Source of the DNA: Rhizobium sp. Q54 | GTDB taxonomy: Bacteria; Pseudomonadota; Alphaproteobacteria; SHVZ01 | Direction: 5' to 3' | DNA length: 64,000 bases | Assembly: GCA_945871425.1 (NCBI GenBank) | Contig: CAMBVS010000006.1 | Coordinates: forward strand, 23,721 to 87,720 | Part shown: positions 8,940 through 16,345 of the stretch, in pieces | Numbering within the stretch: position 1 is the stretch's first letter | Layout of the letters: every line of letters begins with the position of its first letter | Notes under the pieces: generated by a model | Seen by the model: the letters and a program-made list of their open reading frames with translations, nothing else | Databases searched by the model: none | What the model was told of the DNA's origin: nothing | Position numbers and translations under genes: made by a program

Positions 8940-9051
8940 ACCCTCACCCCTCTGTGGGGGAGGGATGGGGTGGGGGGTAGGGGCAAGCGCCAAGTGCCGG
9001 AGCCCGGGGCTCCGCCCCCACCCCAACCCTTCCCCATCAAGGGGGAGGGGG
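8940..9051. repeat. Inverted pair of GC-rich intergenic repeat elements
   Basis: Two copies of a roughly 36-nt element face each other in the mlaF-radA gap. One is at 8940-8976 (CCCTCACCCCTCTGTGGGGG...) and one at 9014-9051 on the other strand. Both share the order pyrimidine block, GGGGGAGGG-like block, TGGGGTGGGGG. Each copy is itself a short imperfect hairpin (CCCCTCTGTGGGGG). The elements resemble palindromic intergenic repeats common in alphaproteobacterial genomes. As a pair they could form a long hairpin that attenuates read-through or protects mRNA 3' ends. Confidence 0.6.
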
Positions 9052-9072
9052 TATGAAAGCGGGTTCGCTCGC

Positions 9073-9846
9073 TCACGGCCGTCTCACCGCCATTCGGATC
9101 GGGCCCTCGGCGCGGCCGTGGATGAACTGGTCGACGTACTCGTTGCCGGAGTGGCCGATCTCGGAGGCGGGGCCGGACCAGATGAACTTGCCAGCGTAGA
9201 TCATGGCGATGCGGGTCGCGATCTTCCTGGCGCTCGCCATGTCGTGGGTGATCGAGATGGTGGTGGCTCCGAGCTTCTTCACGCTGGCGACGATCAGATC
9301 GTTGATGACGTCGGCCATGATCGGATCGAGGCCGGTGGTCGGCTCGTCGAAGAAGATGATCTCAGGCTCGCTGGCGATGGCGCGGGCGAGCGCGACCCGC
9401 TTCTGCATGCCGCCGGAGAGCTCGGCCGGGTGGAGCTCGGCGACCGGGGCCCCCAAGCCCACCTGGGCGAGCTTGTCGAGCGCGATCTCCTTCGCCTCTT
9501 TCCGGTCCATGCCCTGGCCCTGGATCAGGCGGAAGGCGACGTTCTCCCACACCGGCAGGCTGTCGAAGAGGGCCGAGCCCTGGAACAGCATGCCGATCTT
9601 CTTCACGACATTCTCGCGCGCCTGGCCCTTGGCGCCGACCGTCTCGACCCCGTCGATGCGGATCGAGCCGGCATCGGGGCGGAGGATGCCGAGGATGCAT
9701 TTCAGCAGCACCGACTTGCCCGAGCCGGAGCCGCCGATGACGACCAGGCTCTCGCCCTTCGGCAGCGCGTAGTCGATGCCGTCGAGCACGACCTTCTCGC
9801 CGAACGCCTTCCTCACCCCGCTGAGCTCGATCTTGGGTGCGGTCAT
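9073..9846 (-). CDS. mlaF: ABC transporter ATPase, MlaF/Ttg2A type
   Basis: Cytoplasmic ATPase of an Mla-like phospholipid transporter that maintains outer-membrane lipid asymmetry. The 257-residue product has Walker A GGSGSGKSVLL near residue 38, the Q-loop MLFQGSALFDSL, the signature LSGGMQKRVALARA, Walker B IIFFDEPTTGLDPI and the H-loop SITHDM. The GSALFDSL wording after the Q-loop is typical of MlaF. ATG at 9846 overlaps the mlaE stop by ATGA (9843-9846), so the two are co-translated. No mlaD, mlaC or mlaB gene lies next to them; in alphaproteobacteria these are often encoded elsewhere. Confidence 0.92.
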   Translation of the reverse strand: MTAPKIELSGVRKAFGEKVVLDGIDYALPKGESLVVIGGSGSGKSVLLKCILGILRPDAGSIRIDGVETVGAKGQARENVVKKIGMLFQGSALFDSLPVWENVAFRLIQGQGMDRKEAKEIALDKLAQVGLGAPVAELHPAELSGGMQKRVALARAIASEPEIIFFDEPTTGLDPIMADVINDLIVASVKKLGATTISITHDMASARKIATRIAMIYAGKFIWSGPASEIGHSGNEYVDQFIHGRAEGPIRMAVRRP

Positions 9847-10619
9847 TTGGCGAAGAACATCTCGGTGATGAGGTAGTTGAAGACCAGGATCAGGATCGAG
9901 GCGGAGACGACGGCGTTGGTGGTCGCCTGGCCGACACCCTGGGCGCCGCCCTTGGAGTTGTAGCCGTGGTAGCAGCCGGTCAGCGAGATCAGGAAGCCGA
10001 AGGCCCCAGCCTTCACTAGGCCTGAGACCACGTCCATCATCTCGAGATAGTCCCAGGTGCGGCGGATATAGGCCGCGGCGTTGAAGTCGAGCTTGTAGAC
10101 CGCGACCAGGTAGCCGCCGAAGACGCCGAGGATGTCGCCGGTGAGCACCAGCAGCGGCAGCATGGTGGCGCCGGCGATCAGGCGCGGCACCACCAGGTAT
10201 TTGTAGGGATTGGTCGAAAGCACGGTGAGCGCGTCGATCTGCTCGGTCACGCGCATGGTGCCGATCTCGGCCGCCATGGCGGCGCCGATGCGGCCGGCGA
10301 CCATCAATCCTGCCAGCACCGGTGCCAGCTCGCGGGTCATCGACAGCACGACGACGGTGGCGACCGCGCCTTCGGCCGAGAAGCGTGCGAAGCCGGTGAA
10401 GCTCTGCAGCGCCAGCACCATGCCGGAGAAGATGGTGGTGAGCGCCACCACCGGCAGCGAGAAGTAGCCGATCTCGATCATCTGCCGGCCGATCAGCGCC
10501 GGGTAGAAGGGCGGCCTGAACATGTGGCCGACGGCGGTGATGGCGAACAGCACCAGCCGGCCGAGCGCCGCCAAAGCATCCAGGAAGGCCCGGCCGATGG
10601 TAGCGAGCAGGTCGCTCAC
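9843..10619 (-). CDS. mlaE: ABC transporter permease, MlaE family
   Basis: Inner-membrane permease of the MlaFEDB-type lipid transporter, 258 residues, about five to six hydrophobic helices. Family marks are FYPALIGRQMIEIGYFSLPVV near the N terminus, the MTRELAPVLAGLMVAGRIGAAMAAEIGTM coupling region in the middle, and a C-terminal ITEMFF ending. The GTG start at 10619 was chosen because it overlaps the alr stop (GTGA, 10616-10619); longer in-frame starts would lie inside alr and encode a non-hydrophobic Arg/Pro-rich stretch. It is coupled to mlaF downstream. Confidence 0.92.
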   Translation of the reverse strand: MSDLLATIGRAFLDALAALGRLVLFAITAVGHMFRPPFYPALIGRQMIEIGYFSLPVVALTTIFSGMVLALQSFTGFARFSAEGAVATVVVLSMTRELAPVLAGLMVAGRIGAAMAAEIGTMRVTEQIDALTVLSTNPYKYLVVPRLIAGATMLPLLVLTGDILGVFGGYLVAVYKLDFNAAAYIRRTWDYLEMMDVVSGLVKAGAFGFLISLTGCYHGYNSKGGAQGVGQATTNAVVSASILILVFNYLITEMFFAK

Positions 10620-11716
10620 GCGCCGGTTCCGAGGTAGCGGCGCGCATAGCGGCGGGAGAGCCCGGTCAGCATCTGGTATCCGTTGGTTCCGGCGAGCTGT
10701 CCGAGCTCGTCCGGCGGCAGCTCCGGTCCCATCAGGACGATGGGCGTCCCCGGCCGGCATTCGGCCTCAGGCAGGTCGGTCACGTCGAAGGTCACGAGAT
10801 CCATCGAGACGCGCCCCACCAGAGGGATCGGACGGCCGGCAATATATCCGCGGCCCCGGTTGGTGAGCGAGCGCAAATACCCGTCGGCGTATCCGACGCC
10901 GACCGTGGCGATCCGGGTCATGCGATTCGCCCGCCATTGCGCGTTGTAGCCGACCGAGCGTCCGGCCGGGATTTCGCGCACCGTCAGGATCTCGGCCTCG
11001 AGCTTTACCGTGGTCTTCATCGGATTCGGCGCGTGGTCGACCGGCGCCAGGCCGTACATCGCCGCGCCCGGACGGACCAGGTCGAAGTGATAGGCGGGGC
11101 CGAGGAAGATGCCGGCGGAGTTGGCGAGACTCGCCTTCGCTTTCGGCAGGCGGACGAGGGCATCGCGGAATCGGGCGAGCTGGGCTGGGTTGTCCGGGTC
11201 TGGCTGGACCTCGCCCGAGACCAGGTGGCTCATGATCCAGGCGAGCTCGATGCCGCCGAGGAGATCGGGCGAGGCGGCGAGGCCGGCGACCTCGGCTTCC
11301 GAGAGCCCGAGCCGGCTCATGCCGGTGTCGAGATGCAGGACCGCGCGTCCGCCGCCGGACTCACGCCAGCGGCGGAGCTGCTCCAGCGAGTTCAGAACCG
11401 GCGTCAGTCTGTGCCGGCGATGCTCGCCTTCGGTGCCGGGTCGTGGTCCTTCGAGGACGCCGATCTCCTGCGTGATCGCGCCGCGGAGCCGGATGCCTTC
11501 GTCCAGCGTGGCGACGAAGAAGACGCGGGCGCCGGCCCGGGCGAGGGCGGGGCCGACCTGCTCGGCGCCGAGGCCGTAGGCGTCCGCCTTCACCATCGCC
11601 GCGCAGTCGGCATGCGGGGCCGAGCGTGCGGCGAGCAGGCGCCAGTTGGCGGCGACGGCATCGAGGTCGACGGTGAGGAGGGCGCCGGCGTTCGCCGGCG
11701 TGTCAGCCGATCGCAT
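10616..11716 (-). CDS. alr: Alanine racemase
   Basis: PLP enzyme that makes D-alanine for peptidoglycan, 366 residues. The PLP-binding Lys43 is in MVKADAYGLG. The barrel has HLDTGMSRLGL near residue 127 and the PLP-phosphate region SLANSAGIFLG. The catalytic Tyr of the C-terminal domain is in VGVGYADGYLRSL, followed by GRVSMDLVTFDVT. Its 5' end overlaps the dnaB 3' end by 14 nt and its stop overlaps the mlaE GTG, so it sits in the middle of a tightly packed operon. The dnaB-alr order is conserved in many proteobacteria. Confidence 0.96.
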   Translation of the reverse strand: MRSADTPANAGALLTVDLDAVAANWRLLAARSAPHADCAAMVKADAYGLGAEQVGPALARAGARVFFVATLDEGIRLRGAITQEIGVLEGPRPGTEGEHRRHRLTPVLNSLEQLRRWRESGGGRAVLHLDTGMSRLGLSEAEVAGLAASPDLLGGIELAWIMSHLVSGEVQPDPDNPAQLARFRDALVRLPKAKASLANSAGIFLGPAYHFDLVRPGAAMYGLAPVDHAPNPMKTTVKLEAEILTVREIPAGRSVGYNAQWRANRMTRIATVGVGYADGYLRSLTNRGRGYIAGRPIPLVGRVSMDLVTFDVTDLPEAECRPGTPIVLMGPELPPDELGQLAGTNGYQMLTGLSRRYARRYLGTGA

Positions 11717-13217
11717 CGGCGATGTGGCCGGGCAGCGCGAGATTGGAGAACTTGGTGATCGCCCCCTCGAACTGCAGCCGCACGGTCCCCGTCGGTCCGT
11801 GCCGCTGCTTGCCGACGATCACTTCGGCGATGCCGTAGATCGCCTCGCCATGCGCCTTCCAGCGCTCGACGCGGTCGTGGAACTTGTCGTCGTGCTCGTC
11901 GGCGCGCCGAACCGGTTCCTCGCGCTTGTGATAATACTCCTCGCGGAAGATGAACATGACGACGTCGGCGTCCTGCTCGATCGATCCGGACTCGCGGAGG
12001 TCCGCCAGCTGCGGGCGCTTGTCCTCGCGCTGCTCGACGGCACGGGAGAGCTGGGAGAGAGCCAGAACGGGCACGTTCAGCTCCTTGGCCACCGCCTTCA
12101 GCGACCTTGTGATGTCGGAGATTTCCTGGACGCGGTTCTCCGACTTGGTGCCGGCGGATCCCCGCAGAAGCTGAAGATAGTCGACGACGATCAGGTGGAG
12201 CCCGTGCTGGCGCTTAAGGCGCCGGGCGCGCGTCCGGAGCGCCGTCACCGTGATCGCCGGCGTATCGTCGATGAAGATCGGCGTGCGCTCCAGCCGCTGG
12301 CTCGCCTGGACCAGGCGGCGAAAATCGGCGTCGTTCATCTCGCCACGACGGATCTTCTCGCCCGACACCTCGATCTGTTCGGCGAGGATGCGCGTGGCGA
12401 GCTGCTCGGCCGACATTTCCAGCGAGAAGAAGGCGACGACGAAGCGTTCGGCTTCGGGATCGTCGACCGACTGGACGGCAGCATTGAAAGCGATGTTGGC
12501 GGCAAGCGCGGTCTTGCCCATCGCCGGCCTGGCCGCGAGCACGACCAGGTCGGAGGGATGGAGGCCGCCCAGCAGTTTGTCCATGTCGATCAGGCCGGTC
12601 GGCACGCCCGTCAGCTTGCCGTCGCGCTTGAAGGCCTTCTCGGCCATCTCGATGGCGGCGGTCAGCGCGTTGGCGAAGGGGAGGAAGCCGCGCTCGGCAT
12701 TGTCGGTTTCAGCGAGTGTGAACAGCTTCTGCTCGGCGAGCTCGATCTGGTCCTTGCCCGAGGTCTCGAGCTCGTGCTTGTGGGCGTCGTTGACCATGTC
12801 CTCGCCGACGGCGATGAGCTGGCGGCGGAGGTAGAGGTCGTGGACGGTGCGGCCGTAGTCCTCGGCGTTGACGATGGCGACGATCGAGGCGGCGAGCTTG
12901 ACCAGGTACTGGGCGCCGCCGACCTCGTTGAGCCCGCCGTCCTGGTCGAACATCGACTTCAGCGTGACTGGGTTGGCGATCTGGCCGCGGTCGACCAGCT
13001 TGCCGATTGCCTCGAAGATCCGGCCGTGAACGGGATTGGCGAAGTGGTCGGGGCGAAGGAAGTCGCCGACCCGCTCATAGGCCGCGTTGTTGACCAGGAG
13101 GGCGCCGAGAAGGCCCTGCTCGGCCTCGTAGTTGTGCGGCGGGGTGCGGTATCCGGCCGGCTGCGGCTCGCGGCGCGCTTCCGGCCAGGCGGCGGGAAGC
13201 GGCTTCAAGTCGGTCAC
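11703..13217 (-). CDS. dnaB: Replicative DNA helicase DnaB
   Basis: Hexameric 5'-3' helicase of the replication fork. With the GTG start at 13217 it has 504 residues. The N-terminal DnaG/DnaC-interacting domain starts at PPHNYEAEQGLLGALL, and the C-terminal RecA-like domain has Walker A ARPAMGKTALA, the FFSLEMSAEQL motif, VDYLQLLRG (Walker B) and the arginine-finger/DNA-loop region ALSQLSRAVEQREDKRP. The frame is open up to an ATG at 13325, but those 36 extra residues look non-coding and overlie a strong hairpin (13279-13311), so the GTG start is preferred. A pair of DnaA-box-like sites lies upstream at 13346-13374. alr overlaps its 3' end. Confidence 0.95.
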   Translation of the reverse strand: MTDLKPLPAAWPEARREPQPAGYRTPPHNYEAEQGLLGALLVNNAAYERVGDFLRPDHFANPVHGRIFEAIGKLVDRGQIANPVTLKSMFDQDGGLNEVGGAQYLVKLAASIVAIVNAEDYGRTVHDLYLRRQLIAVGEDMVNDAHKHELETSGKDQIELAEQKLFTLAETDNAERGFLPFANALTAAIEMAEKAFKRDGKLTGVPTGLIDMDKLLGGLHPSDLVVLAARPAMGKTALAANIAFNAAVQSVDDPEAERFVVAFFSLEMSAEQLATRILAEQIEVSGEKIRRGEMNDADFRRLVQASQRLERTPIFIDDTPAITVTALRTRARRLKRQHGLHLIVVDYLQLLRGSAGTKSENRVQEISDITRSLKAVAKELNVPVLALSQLSRAVEQREDKRPQLADLRESGSIEQDADVVMFIFREEYYHKREEPVRRADEHDDKFHDRVERWKAHGEAIYGIAEVIVGKQRHGPTGTVRLQFEGAITKFSNLALPGHIADAIG

Positions 13218-13278
13218 GCGCGGACCTGTCGGCGCAAGTCGGTCATTCGTTGAGCGCCCAAATCCCCCAAAACGCGCA

Positions 13279-13311
13279 AGGCCGGCATAGTCCCCCTTGG
13301 GGTGCCGGCCT
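13279..13311 (-). terminator. Stem-loop between rplI and dnaB
   Basis: A perfect 9-bp stem (AGGCCGGCA at 13279-13287 pairs with TGCCGGCCT at 13303-13311) encloses a 15-nt loop that can itself fold (CCCC-TT-GGGG). Read on the minus strand it is followed by TGCGCGTTTT, a modest T-run. It lies after rplI and before the preferred dnaB start, so it may end or attenuate ribosomal-protein transcription before dnaB. The short T-run makes full termination uncertain. Confidence 0.5.
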
Positions 13312-13345
13312 CGCAACGCATTCATCGTTCCGACTCACAGCTTTG

Positions 13346-13374
13346 TTTTCCACAGGCTGTGAGTATGTGGATAA
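13346..13374. promoter_or_regulatory. Two inverted DnaA-box-like sites upstream of dnaB
   Basis: The minus strand of 13366-13374 reads TTATCCACA, the consensus DnaA box. The plus strand of 13346-13354 reads TTTTCCACA, one mismatch. They face each other 11 nt apart between rplI and dnaB. A 9-bp inverted repeat (ACTCACAGC 13333-13341 with GCTGTGAGT 13356-13364) interleaves with them. This suggests DnaA control of dnaB expression; binding is inferred, not shown. Confidence 0.45.
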
Positions 13375-13382
13375 GCGTCGGC

Positions 13383-13895
13383 TCAGCCGGCTTCCGGAGC
13401 CTCGGCGGCGGCAGTCTCGTCGGCCGCCCCCTGTTGGGCAGCGGCCTCCTCGGTCGAGCGCCCGACATTCACTGTCACCGTCACCCGGACCTCGGGGTGA
13501 AGGCCGATGCGGACGTCGTGAACGCCGAGCTCCTTGATCGGCTGGCCAAGCAGCACCTGGCTCTTCTGCACGGTGAAACCGGCGGTGGTGATCTCGTCGG
13601 CGATGTCGCGGAGCGTCACCGAGCCGTAGAGCGATCCGCTCTCGGCCGCCTGGCGGACAATGGTGATCTTGAGGCCGTTGAGCTTGGCCCCGACCTTCTC
13701 CGCCTCTTCCCGGCGCTTCAGGTTGTCGGCTTCGAGCTGCGTTCTCCGCTTCTCGAAGACCGAGAGGTTCTCCTTGGTGGCGCGGAGCGCCTTCTTCTTC
13801 GGCAAGAGGAAGTTGCGGGCGAAGCCCGGCTTCACCTTCACCACCTCGCCCATCTGGCCGAGGCTCTCGATGCGCTCCAACAGGATGACGTCCAT
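13383..13895 (-). CDS. rplI: 50S ribosomal protein L9
   Basis: Large-subunit protein bL9, 170 residues. The N-terminal domain [19 protein letters not shown] and the signature [17 protein letters not shown] are intact. The long connecting helix (residues 45-75) and the C-terminal RNA-binding domain ([16 protein letters not shown]) follow. The last 20 residues are an Ala/Glu-rich tail seen in alphaproteobacterial L9 proteins. ATG at 13895 was chosen because translation begins exactly at the conserved MDVILLE and a GAGGAG ribosome-binding site precedes it by 6 nt. It is the last gene of the rpsF-rpsR-DUF2232-rplI run. Confidence 0.97.
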   Translation of the reverse strand: MDVILLERIESLGQMGEVVKVKPGFARNFLLPKKKALRATKENLSVFEKRRTQLEADNLKRREEAEKVGAKLNGLKITIVRQAAESGSLYGSVTLRDIADEITTAGFTVQKSQVLLGQPIKELGVHDVRIGLHPEVRVTVTVNVGRSTEEAAAQQGAADETAAAEAPEAG

Positions 13896-13905
13896 GGTTG
13901 GCTCC

Positions 13906-14841
13906 TCACTCCGCCGGGCCGACGGACGCCAGACGGCGACGCAGGCCCAGCCATTGATCGAAAAGACCCAGTCCCGCCACCAGCGCCACCGGCCAGCCGA
14001 GCACGAGCATGGCGGCATAGGCAGCGACGAGGATGAAGGGCCTCTGGGGGGAAAACTTGCGGGCGACGGCGTGGACCACGCCGAGCCCCAGGAAAAAGAA
14101 CGGCACCAGCAGGATCAGGAACAGGTTCCGGCCGAGAAAACCGACGCCGTCGGGACCGATCAGCGCCGCCGCCCCGGCGATGCCGAGCGCCAGCGTGAGC
14201 AGCTGGGGAAGCTCGATATCGGCCAGCTCCGGCGTCGGGCGCAGATTGCGCCCGAAGCGGGCGAGCACGCCCTGGGCCAGGGCGGCGTTGACCGCCACCA
14301 TCGCCAGCCAGGACATGATCACCGCCGCCGGGAACCACGGCACGATCGCGTCCAGGATGCGCCGGCGATCGCCTTCAGCCATGTCCGCCATGAGCCGATC
14401 GACCGCCTGGCCGAGGAAGTCCCGGATTGCGGGCTCGATGCCGTCGGTGGCGAACTGCAGCGCCAAGCCGGCGACGATGAAGGCGCCGGCCCCCATCCAC
14501 ACCAGCCAGGCGACGAGAAGGCCGAGCGGATACCACTCGGTCTTGCCGTCGGCGTCGGTGCGGTTGAGGAGGGCCTTTCGGCCGACCACCATCACCGGAA
14601 TGCCGCTGACGACGAGGAAAAGGCCGCCGGCGATGGCACCGCCCAACAGGGCGACCACCGCGGTGGCGCTTCCGGTCGCCGTCATGCCGGCCATTCCCCC
14701 CATCCCGAGCGCCACGGCGAAGAGCGGAAGCTGTGCCAGATAGGCAAGCAGCATCGCGCTCGGCTGCCCGAGGACGACCGAAATGTAGAGGAGGCCGCTG
14801 ACGACGCCGGCGCCTGCCGCGATGAGCCAGAACCGAACCAT
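13906..14841 (-). CDS. DUF2232 membrane protein (YybS-like)
   Basis: Polytopic inner-membrane protein of 311 residues with about eight hydrophobic helices, starting at residues 5-25 and ending near VAGLGLF. It belongs to the DUF2232 family, which in alphaproteobacteria is almost always found between rpsR and rplI, exactly as here. The central loop (residues 130-170) is amphipathic and charged. Function is unknown; relatives resemble energy-coupling or YybS-type membrane proteins. The stop lies 10 nt before the rplI start, and the gene begins 30 nt after the rpsR stop, so it is embedded in the ribosomal-protein operon. Confidence 0.88.
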   Translation of the reverse strand: MVRFWLIAAGAGVVSGLLYISVVLGQPSAMLLAYLAQLPLFAVALGMGGMAGMTATGSATAVVALLGGAIAGGLFLVVSGIPVMVVGRKALLNRTDADGKTEWYPLGLLVAWLVWMGAGAFIVAGLALQFATDGIEPAIRDFLGQAVDRLMADMAEGDRRRILDAIVPWFPAAVIMSWLAMVAVNAALAQGVLARFGRNLRPTPELADIELPQLLTLALGIAGAAALIGPDGVGFLGRNLFLILLVPFFFLGLGVVHAVARKFSPQRPFILVAAYAAMLVLGWPVALVAGLGLFDQWLGLRRRLASVGPAE

Positions 14842-14871
14842 TCCCGTTAGTCCTGCCTTACGCCTTCTGCC

Positions 14872-15177
14872 TTACTTGATCACGTAAGGCATGAGCGCCA
14901 GGTAGCGCGAACGCTTGACCGCCTGGGCGAGCTCGCGCTGCTTCTTTGCCGACACCGCGGTGATGCGGCTCGGCACGATCTTGCCGCGCTCGGACACGAA
15001 GCGCTGGAGCAGCTTGATGTCCTTATAGTCGATCTTGGGCGCGTTCGGATGCGCGAACGGGCACGACTTCCGCCGGCGGAAGAAGGGCCGGCGTCCACCG
15101 CCCGCACCGCCACCCGCTCCGGCACCGCCGCGGCCTTCGCCGCCGCCGCCACCACCGCCCATGCGACCGCCGGTCAT
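14872..15177 (-). CDS. rpsR: 30S ribosomal protein S18
   Basis: Small-subunit protein bS18, 101 residues, with an unusually long Gly-rich N-terminal extension (about 28 residues of mostly Gly/Ala/Arg) before the conserved core [10 protein letters not shown]. The core [19 protein letters not shown] and the C-terminal [13 protein letters not shown] are intact. The start was taken at ATG 15177 because it overlaps the rpsF stop (ATGA, 15174-15177). bS18 forms a heterodimer with bS6, encoded directly upstream. The Gly-rich tail could also be shortened by an internal ATG at the sixth codon. Confidence 0.95.
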   Translation of the reverse strand: MTGGRMGGGGGGGEGRGGAGAGGGAGGGRRPFFRRRKSCPFAHPNAPKIDYKDIKLLQRFVSERGKIVPSRITAVSAKKQRELAQAVKRSRYLALMPYVIK

Positions 15178-15644
15178 GCGTCACCTCCACGAGTCTCGAC
15201 GGCTGCCTCGTCCCGGCGGGGAGCCTCGTCGCGGCGCGGCCCGTCGTCGCGGCGCGGGCCGTCCTCGCGATCCCGGCGCCAGCCGCCGCGGTCACCCCGG
15301 TCTCCGCGATCACCGCGGTCGGACCGGCTCTGCATCATCGCCGAGGGCGCTTCCTCGAGGGTCTCGACCCGGACCGTGAGGTAGCGGATCACGTCCTCGT
15401 TGATGCGCATGTTGCGCTCGAGTTCGTGGATCGCCGCCGCCGGGGCGTCGATGTTGAGGAGCATGTAGTGCCCCTTGCGGTTCTTCTTGATCCGATATGA
15501 GAGCGACTTCAGGCCCCAATACTCTTTCTTGGTGACCTTGCCGCCATTCGCTTCAATAAGGGTGTTGAACGCGTCGGTCAGGGTCTCGACCTGGGTGGTC
15601 GAGACGTCCTGACGCGCGATGAACACGTTCTCGTAGAACGCCAC
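15174..15644 (-). CDS. rpsF: 30S ribosomal protein S6
   Basis: Small-subunit protein bS6, 156 residues. The core has [41 protein letters not shown] and [18 protein letters not shown] in the family order. The last 50 residues form a low-complexity Asp/Arg/Gly tail (repeats of RGDRGD and RRDE), common in alphaproteobacterial S6. Translation starts at GTG 15644 with an AGGAG ribosome-binding site. First gene of the rpsF-rpsR-DUF2232-rplI operon; a stem-loop in its leader (15674-15696) may serve autoregulation by the S6:S18 complex. Confidence 0.96.
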   Translation of the reverse strand: MAFYENVFIARQDVSTTQVETLTDAFNTLIEANGGKVTKKEYWGLKSLSYRIKKNRKGHYMLLNIDAPAAAIHELERNMRINEDVIRYLTVRVETLEEAPSAMMQSRSDRGDRGDRGDRGGWRRDREDGPRRDDGPRRDEAPRRDEAAVETRGGDA

Positions 15645-15673
15645 CGTCGTCTCTCCTTCTGGCTGTTAGCGGC

Positions 15674-15696
15674 CCGGAGCCACCATGGCCTCCCGG
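15674..15696 (-). promoter_or_regulatory. Candidate S6:S18 leader stem-loop
   Basis: On the minus strand the rpsF leader contains CCGG...CCGG ends that pair through an interrupted stem (bulged G residues, GCC/GGC inner pairs) with a five-base loop. Known S6:S18 autoregulatory leaders in bacteria use a bulged stem with a CCG element. Position (about 30 nt before the GTG) and bulges fit, but the consensus was not checked by alignment. Confidence 0.3.
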
Positions 15697-15792
15697 ACCT
15701 AGCCGGACCTTGAGGCCCGGCAAGGAGCTATGAGGGCGCGGACTATACACATGCCGCGGACGGGGGCAAGCTCCGCGCGAACAGGGGGCAGG

Positions 15793-16317
15793 ATGAGCGT
15801 TACCGAGCAGATCGCCGCAGTTCTCCAGGCCAAGGCAGAGGGGCTGGTAAAGAAATCGTCCAAGATTCTTTCGGAGATCATGGACCCGGCCTTCGTCTAT
15901 GTGAGTTCCGGCGGCAGGAGGGCCGAGAAACAAGCCTATATCGACCGGGTTTGCGCCGCGGCCGACTGGAGCTTCGGTCGCCAGCTCGTTGAAAATCTTG
16001 AGGTTGTGGACTTCGGAAGCTTCGCTGTCGCCACCATGACCCTGCACGACCAATTCGTCCACTCGAGCGGGGCCGTCGAGCGAACCTACCTGTCGCTCTG
16101 CGTCTTTCGGAAGGAAGGAGAACGTTGGCTCTGGGCCGCAGGCCAGACCATGACGCCGGACGTGCCGTTCACCGCCGACATAGAGGAAGCCAAGAAGCAC
16201 CTTTCATCGCTGTACGACCGAGCCGTCGCCGGCGAGGAGATCACCATTTCGATAGCGGGAACGCCGAAAGGGAAGTTGATCCGCGCCGACGCCTCGATGA
16301 GCAAAGGCAGGGCGTGA
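15793..16317 (+). CDS. NTF2-like (DUF4440/SnoaL) domain fused to a Phd-like segment
   Basis: A 174-residue protein that seems to combine two modules. Residues 1-125 look like an NTF2-like fold of the DUF4440 type: helical start, then YVSSGGRRAEKQAYIDRV, VVDFGSFAVATMTL and a C-terminal strand ERWLWAAGQTM. Residues 130-170 read IEEAKKHLSSLYDRAV then AGEEITISIAGTPKGKLI, which follows the DNA-binding N-terminal pattern of Phd/YefM antitoxins (AK..LS.L...V..GE.i.I...G.P...L). No toxin gene is adjacent. ATG at 15793 with GGCAGG before it was preferred to an upstream in-frame start at 15730. Divergent from rpsF. Function unknown. Confidence 0.72.
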   Translation: MSVTEQIAAVLQAKAEGLVKKSSKILSEIMDPAFVYVSSGGRRAEKQAYIDRVCAAADWSFGRQLVENLEVVDFGSFAVATMTLHDQFVHSSGAVERTYLSLCVFRKEGERWLWAAGQTMTPDVPFTADIEEAKKHLSSLYDRAVAGEEITISIAGTPKGKLIRADASMSKGRA

Positions 16318-16345
16318 GCGCTTCCCCGGCTCTGGTTCTTTCCAA

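Noticed and set aside
13218..13325. Longer dnaB start at ATG 13325
   Set aside because: Adds 36 residues with no likeness to DnaB and covers a strong 9-bp hairpin; the GTG at 13217 gives normal DnaB length. It cannot be fully excluded.
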